Shown one piece after another: positions 31,945 through 35,602 of a stretch of DNA of 35,602 bases. This stretch comes from Acidobacteriaceae bacterium. Its GTDB lineage: Bacteria; Acidobacteriota; Terriglobia; Terriglobales; Acidobacteriaceae. Position numbers and translations under genes: made by a program. The DNA is taken from the NCBI GenBank assembly GCA_003165075.1, contig PLSM01000135.1, forward strand, positions 1-35,602, read 5' to 3'. The notes under the pieces are model-generated. The model was not told where the DNA came from. It ran no database searches and saw only the letters and a list, made by a program, of their open reading frames with translations. The stretch's first letter is position 1. Each line of letters opens with the position of its first letter.

Positions 31945-32892
31945 TCAGAGCTTTTCTTGGGCCTCTTCGGGAGCCGACGGTTTCCTATGAAAAAAGACGA
32001 TGTAAAGAAGTACAAGTGCGATTGTATTAAGGGACCATTTGAGCAGCGCGAATCCGGTGACGCCGTAAATCCAACACCAGATAAGGTTATGGGTATAGCC
32101 GTACCAACTCATCCCCGCAGTCGTTAGGATGAGGACTCCCGTTCCGATGGACATCCAGTCACGCGAGTCATGCGCGCCCTCGTTCTGCTCCCACATATTG
32201 AAGGATAGAGGGCGAGAAGCAATCGCGAATCCTCCGAGGCCCTGAACTGCCAATAGAAAAATCAACCACGGTGTGAGCTTCATGCCCAAGGCCTCTCTTG
32301 CATGCTCATCGCCTTGATTCACAGCCTTTCGAATCCAAAGCCTGGCCTCCACTCGATCCTGCGGCAGCCCTTGGCCGTGGTAGTACATATAGCCGAGGTC
32401 ATATTGGGCTCGTGGTAAGCCCTGATCGGCTGAACGACGATACAACACGGCAGCCTTAGCATAGTCTTGTGGCACACCTCGACCGTCGTAATACATTGCG
32501 GCAAGTCCACATTCAGCCTGTCGGTCTCCTTTGTTCGCGGCCTGCTCATACCAGTGGTAGGCCTTAGCGACATCTTGCTGAACGCCCTTGCCTGTGTCGT
32601 ACAGATACCCGACATTATACTGGGCTTTCGCATCGCCTTGGTCTGCTGCCGCGCGGTACCACCGAAGTGCTTCTAGATAGCCTTGTGGCACACCTTGGCC
32701 GTAGTAATACATGCCACCGAGCCTATTTTCAGCCTCCGCATCTCCTCGTTGCGCGTGGGCAAGCGTAATTCGAACATCTTCGGCCAGCTTTCGCGCATCC
32801 GCCTTCGTTTTGTACGCATGCCAGATGGCAACCGCCCCAAGGACCACAATGCCAGATATGACAGTTATTGAAACTTTCCAGAAAACTCTCAT
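31945..32892 (-). CDS. Membrane protein with four Sel1-like repeats
   Basis: A 315-residue protein. An N-terminal hydrophobic anchor (FWKVSITVISGIVVLGAVAI) is followed by four Sel1-like (TPR-type) repeats: AENRLGGMYYYGQGVPQGYL, AKAQYNVGYLYDTGKGVQQD, AECGLAAMYYDGRGVPQDYA and RAQYDLGYMYYHGQGLPQDR. Three further hydrophobic segments (TPWLIFLLAVQGLGGFAIAS, MSIGTGVLILTTAGMSWYGY, LNTIALVLLYIVFF) end the protein, which therefore places the repeat domain between membrane segments. Sel1 repeats mediate protein-protein contacts. ATG 32892 begins the anchor; the frame is open to a TTG at 32988, which would add a non-hydrophobic leader. No strong Shine-Dalgarno is seen. The partner protein is unknown. 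Confidence 0.85.
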   Translation of the reverse strand: MRVFWKVSITVISGIVVLGAVAIWHAYKTKADARKLAEDVRITLAHAQRGDAEAENRLGGMYYYGQGVPQGYLEALRWYRAAADQGDAKAQYNVGYLYDTGKGVQQDVAKAYHWYEQAANKGDRQAECGLAAMYYDGRGVPQDYAKAAVLYRRSADQGLPRAQYDLGYMYYHGQGLPQDRVEARLWIRKAVNQGDEHAREALGMKLTPWLIFLLAVQGLGGFAIASRPLSFNMWEQNEGAHDSRDWMSIGTGVLILTTAGMSWYGYTHNLIWCWIYGVTGFALLKWSLNTIALVLLYIVFFHRKPSAPEEAQEKL

Positions 32893-33142
32893 GGCGCAGC
32901 TCTCTACCCCAAATAGAATGCCCCTGAACGTTGTGTTGAGCCTTGGGATGAGTATGACACCTGCTCGGAGCTTCTTCGCATGAATCAAAGATCGCGGCTC
33001 CTATTTCCGCAGCCGGTATGGCCGTAAACTCCTGCCACAACTCCGCATACCCTTTGATTTACACTTCTCCCAGAATGCCCGGCGCACAGAGGTCTGTTTC
33101 TGGAACAACGCTACGGGCCCCGTTCCCCCGGAGGAATGTCCT

Positions 33143-35353
33143 TTGACCCGCGCCGTCGCCTTCTTGCTCCCCGCCGTGCTCGCTCTTCCCTTTGCAACTC
33201 TTCCCCTTGCCGCCCAGCCTCCCGCAACTCCGCTCACCGTGGAGAAGATCTTTGCCCACGGCTCGTTGATCGGCCACCCGCCCGGTGGCCTCACTTGGTC
33301 GCCCGATAGTCAGCACCTCACCTATCTCGATGGTGGCGAGCTGGTCGATCTGGACCCCGGTTCGGGCAAGCCGCACGTCCTGGTGAGCCGCGCCAAGCTG
33401 GCCTCGCTCGCCAGTGCCACCGCGTCGGAGGAGGACCGCGACCATCGCAGCCGTTACGGGATGGCCAGCTACATGTGGGCCCCGGACTCGCAGCACCTGA
33501 TGTTCGACTCTAACGGCCGCATCTGGATCTATGACTTGCACACCGCCACCGGCCTCGAAGTCGGCTTTGCCGGCGAGGCTTCTGGGGACGATCCCAAGTT
33601 CGCGCCCAACGACGAGTCCATCTCCTTCATGCGCAATCACGGCCCTGCCGTGGTCCATCTGCGCGAGCCCGGCACACCCACCATCTTGCTGGCGCCCCCG
33701 CCCAACCCCGCCACGCTCAATGGCGAAGTGGACTGGGTCTATGAAGAAGAGCTTGAAACGCGCAGCAATTACTTCTGGTCGCCCGACTCGAAATTTCTGG
33801 CTTTCCTGCAGATGAACGAAACCGATGTGCCGCAGTACCCCATCACCGACTGGATCCCCACCCACGCCACGGTTGAGACGCAGCGCTTTCCGCAACCCGG
33901 CGATCCCAACCCCAGCGTCCGCGTAGGCGTGGTCCCCGCCCGCGGCGGCAAAACTGTCTGGGTCAAGCTGCCCATCGAACCTGGCCAGGACTACATCCCG
34001 CGCTTTGGCTGGGTCGACGACAAGACGTTGTGGATCGAGACCCTCACCCGCGATCACAAACACAAGGCAATTTATTTTGCAGCCCTCTCCGATGGCCCCG
34101 TGCACCCTGTCCTCGAATTCGCCGACGATTCTTTTCTCGACGATAACTATGACGTCTCTATCGCCAAAGGCGCCATCGTGCTCTCCAACTGGTCCGACGG
34201 CCACACCCACATCTATCTCTATAGTTACAACGAAGCCAATCCCACCGGCGCCAACGCCAAGCTGGAGCGCCAACTCACCCAGGGTGACTTCGATGTTGCC
34301 ACCATTTATCGTGTCGATCCCGCGCAGAAACTTGTCTACTTTGCCTCCAACGAAGGCAATCCCTTGGAGCAGCAGATATGGAAGGTCAGTTTCGACGGCC
34401 AGCGCAGCCAGTTGAGCACCGGCGCCGGAAATCACCAGGCCAACTTTTCGCCATCCGGCCTGAGCTATACCGATAGGTTCTCTTCGATCATGAGTCCGCC
34501 CACCCTCCAGCTTTGCCAAACCGGCGGTAAGTGCCAGGTCTTCTGGACCACGCACGCCGTCGATCCCTATGGCCTGCGCGCCCCGGAGCAGCTTCAGGTA
34601 AAAGCCCACGATGGCGCCACGCTCTATGCCACGTTGCTGCTGCCCGCGGGCTCCACCAACCCGGCCAGCGTTCCGGTCATCGTGAATCCTTATGGGGGTC
34701 CCGGCGGGCAGGACGTCGCCAACCGCTGGAGCGACGGTCTCCTCTTCGACGAGTTGCTGGCCGAGCACGGTTTTGCCGTCCTCCACACCGACAATCGCGG
34801 CTCCGGTATGCGTGGCCGCGCCTTTGCCCAGGCCGCGTATCACAACTTCGGCCCCGTGCAGCTTGAGGACCAGTTAACCGTGTTGGATGCCGCGCTGGCC
34901 AAGTACCCGCAACTCGACCCCAAGCGTCTGGGCTGGTGGGGTTGGAGTTGGGGCGGCACCTTCACCATCTACGCCCTCTCCCACTCCGACCGCTTCCGGG
35001 CCGGGGTTGCGGTGGCTCCAGTCACCGACTGGCGCAACTACGACTCCATCTACACCGAGCGCTACATGAGCCTCCCCGCGGACTTTCCTTCCGGTTACAA
35101 GGACTTCTCCGTCGTCAACTCCGCAGCCAATCTCAAAGGTCGCTTGCTCATCGCGCATGGAACCGGCGACGACAATGTACACATCGAAAACACGGTGCAA
35201 TTTGTGCAGAAGCTGATTGAAGCCGGCATCCCCTACGACCTGCAGATCTACCCGCGCAAAACCCACTCCATCGCCGGACCCGATGTGCGGACCCATCTGT
35301 ACAACCGCATCCTGGCCCACTTTGAGCAGTACCTGATGCCGCCCGTGCAATGA
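33143..35353 (+). CDS. Exported S9-family peptidase (dipeptidyl peptidase IV-like)
   Basis: A 736-residue serine peptidase that releases dipeptides from Pro/Ala-containing peptides. The Sec signal is TRAVAFLLPAVLALPFATLP, cut near LAAQ. The beta-propeller contains WSPDSQHLTYLDGG and MWAPDSQHLMFDSNGRI, and the stretch DWVYEEELETRSNYFWSPDS matches the DPP-IV Glu-Glu motif that binds the substrate N-terminus. The alpha/beta-hydrolase domain has S602 in GWWGWSWGGTF, Asp 676 or 677 in HGTGDDNVHIEN and H708 in KTHSIAG. The start is a TTG: GGAGGA lies 7 nt upstream of it. The ATG at 33136 is in another frame. A small NTF2-like gene follows after 10 bases. Confidence 0.93.
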   Translation: MTRAVAFLLPAVLALPFATLPLAAQPPATPLTVEKIFAHGSLIGHPPGGLTWSPDSQHLTYLDGGELVDLDPGSGKPHVLVSRAKLASLASATASEEDRDHRSRYGMASYMWAPDSQHLMFDSNGRIWIYDLHTATGLEVGFAGEASGDDPKFAPNDESISFMRNHGPAVVHLREPGTPTILLAPPPNPATLNGEVDWVYEEELETRSNYFWSPDSKFLAFLQMNETDVPQYPITDWIPTHATVETQRFPQPGDPNPSVRVGVVPARGGKTVWVKLPIEPGQDYIPRFGWVDDKTLWIETLTRDHKHKAIYFAALSDGPVHPVLEFADDSFLDDNYDVSIAKGAIVLSNWSDGHTHIYLYSYNEANPTGANAKLERQLTQGDFDVATIYRVDPAQKLVYFASNEGNPLEQQIWKVSFDGQRSQLSTGAGNHQANFSPSGLSYTDRFSSIMSPPTLQLCQTGGKCQVFWTTHAVDPYGLRAPEQLQVKAHDGATLYATLLLPAGSTNPASVPVIVNPYGGPGGQDVANRWSDGLLFDELLAEHGFAVLHTDNRGSGMRGRAFAQAAYHNFGPVQLEDQLTVLDAALAKYPQLDPKRLGWWGWSWGGTFTIYALSHSDRFRAGVAVAPVTDWRNYDSIYTERYMSLPADFPSGYKDFSVVNSAANLKGRLLIAHGTGDDNVHIENTVQFVQKLIEAGIPYDLQIYPRKTHSIAGPDVRTHLYNRILAHFEQYLMPPVQ

Positions 35354-35363
35354 GTTCCGTCCC

Positions 35364-35602
35364 ATGAACACCAGCGAAATGGCCGCGATTACCTCGCACC
35401 TTCGCGCTTGCGAAGAAGCACTCATCGACCCTGCCGTACGCAGAGACTGCGCCCGCGTTTCAGCCATGCTCGCCGAGGACTTTGTAGAGTTTGGCTCGTC
35501 CGGCAGGCTTTGGTCGCGCCACCAGATTCTCCATCTCCTGTCGACCGAGAAGTTCGAGCCGCCCGCCATTGAAGATTTCCGGTGCCGCGCCATCGCCGAT
35601 GG
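35364..35602 (+). CDS. DUF4440/NTF2-like protein, 3' end cut by the window
   Basis: The first 79 codons of a gene. MNTSEMAAITSHLRACEEAL, then ALIDPAVRRDCARVSAMLAE, DFVEFGSSGRLWSRHQILHL and LSTEKFEPPAIEDFRCRAIA. The helix followed by DFVEFGSSGRLW is characteristic of the DUF4440/SnoaL-like NTF2 fold found in small enzymes and adaptor proteins of about 120-140 residues. It starts 10 bases after the peptidase stop and is probably co-transcribed. No Shine-Dalgarno separate from the peptidase tail is seen, so translation may be coupled. Confidence 0.75.
   Translation, partial: MNTSEMAAITSHLRACEEALIDPAVRRDCARVSAMLAEDFVEFGSSGRLWSRHQILHLLSTEKFEPPAIEDFRCRAIAD

Noticed and set aside
33059..34843. A 594-codon open frame on the minus strand antisense to the S9 peptidase
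   Set aside because: It is the mirror of a long GC-rich coding gene with strong third-position bias. The plus-strand frame has the signal peptide, catalytic triad and family motifs; the minus frame has no recognisable motif.

Overview
The window reads as a chromosomal segment of a GC-rich, free-living Gram-negative bacterium, most likely an Acidobacteriota of the Terriglobia/Acidobacteriaceae type. That assignment rests on four things: the ribosomal/housekeeping block rplI-rpsR-rpsF-pth-rplY-prs-tRNA(Gln)-ispE, the many small Sec-exported proteins of unknown function, the mix of glycoside hydrolases with a sugar MFS transporter, and an intergenic repeat family. It is inference from gene content; no rRNA gene is present to prove it. 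I see no phage, transposase, integrase or CRISPR array.

Layout. (1) 1-4.3 kb is gene-poor: a VIT-family metal transporter, the 3' remnant of an ABC-2 permease, a small exported Tyr/Gly-rich protein, a ~1 kb interval holding a possible structured RNA and a strong hairpin, a 43-residue His-rich exported peptide, and a ~295-residue exported protein. (2) 4.3-9.6 kb is a sugar catabolism unit. A leftward operon (aldo/keto reductase, zinc dehydrogenase, FucP-like symporter, FucU/RbsD mutarotase) faces a divergent LacI-type regulator, with an operator-like palindrome between them. (3) 9.7-15.0 kb is a leftward pair of exported glycoside hydrolases, GH35 then GH116. (4) 15.3-18.7 kb is a complete dTDP-L-rhamnose operon, rfbBACD, in which all four genes overlap by ATGA. 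(5) 18.7-21.8 kb holds two paralogous small exported proteins, one with a His/Asp tail, then an orphan peptide-type ABC ATPase and a small exported protein. (6) 21.8-27.5 kb is the leftward housekeeping block. (7) 27.8-35.6 kb holds a hydroxypyruvate-isomerase-like protein with a DUF2252 protein, then DUF2846, DUF3303 and Sel1-repeat proteins, a DPP-IV-like S9 peptidase, and the start of a DUF4440/NTF2-like gene cut by the window end.

How the parts fit. Regions 2-3 look like a plant- or microbe-polysaccharide utilisation locus: exported beta-galactosidase (GH35) and GH116 release sugars, the FHS-family symporter imports a fucose-like sugar, the mutarotase sets its anomer, and the two oxidoreductases could carry out a non-phosphorylative or redox-interconverting route under LacI control. 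No fucose isomerase, kinase, aldolase or alpha-fucosidase is visible, so the substrate is uncertain. The rhamnose operon supplies envelope polysaccharide precursor.

The least explained signals are the modular repeat family (five copies, four of them beside gene 3' ends), an interleaved a-b-a'-b' inverted repeat between convergent genes at 31.9 kb, the cloverleaf-like fold at 2.1 kb, and disordered tails on all four ribosomal proteins of the block.
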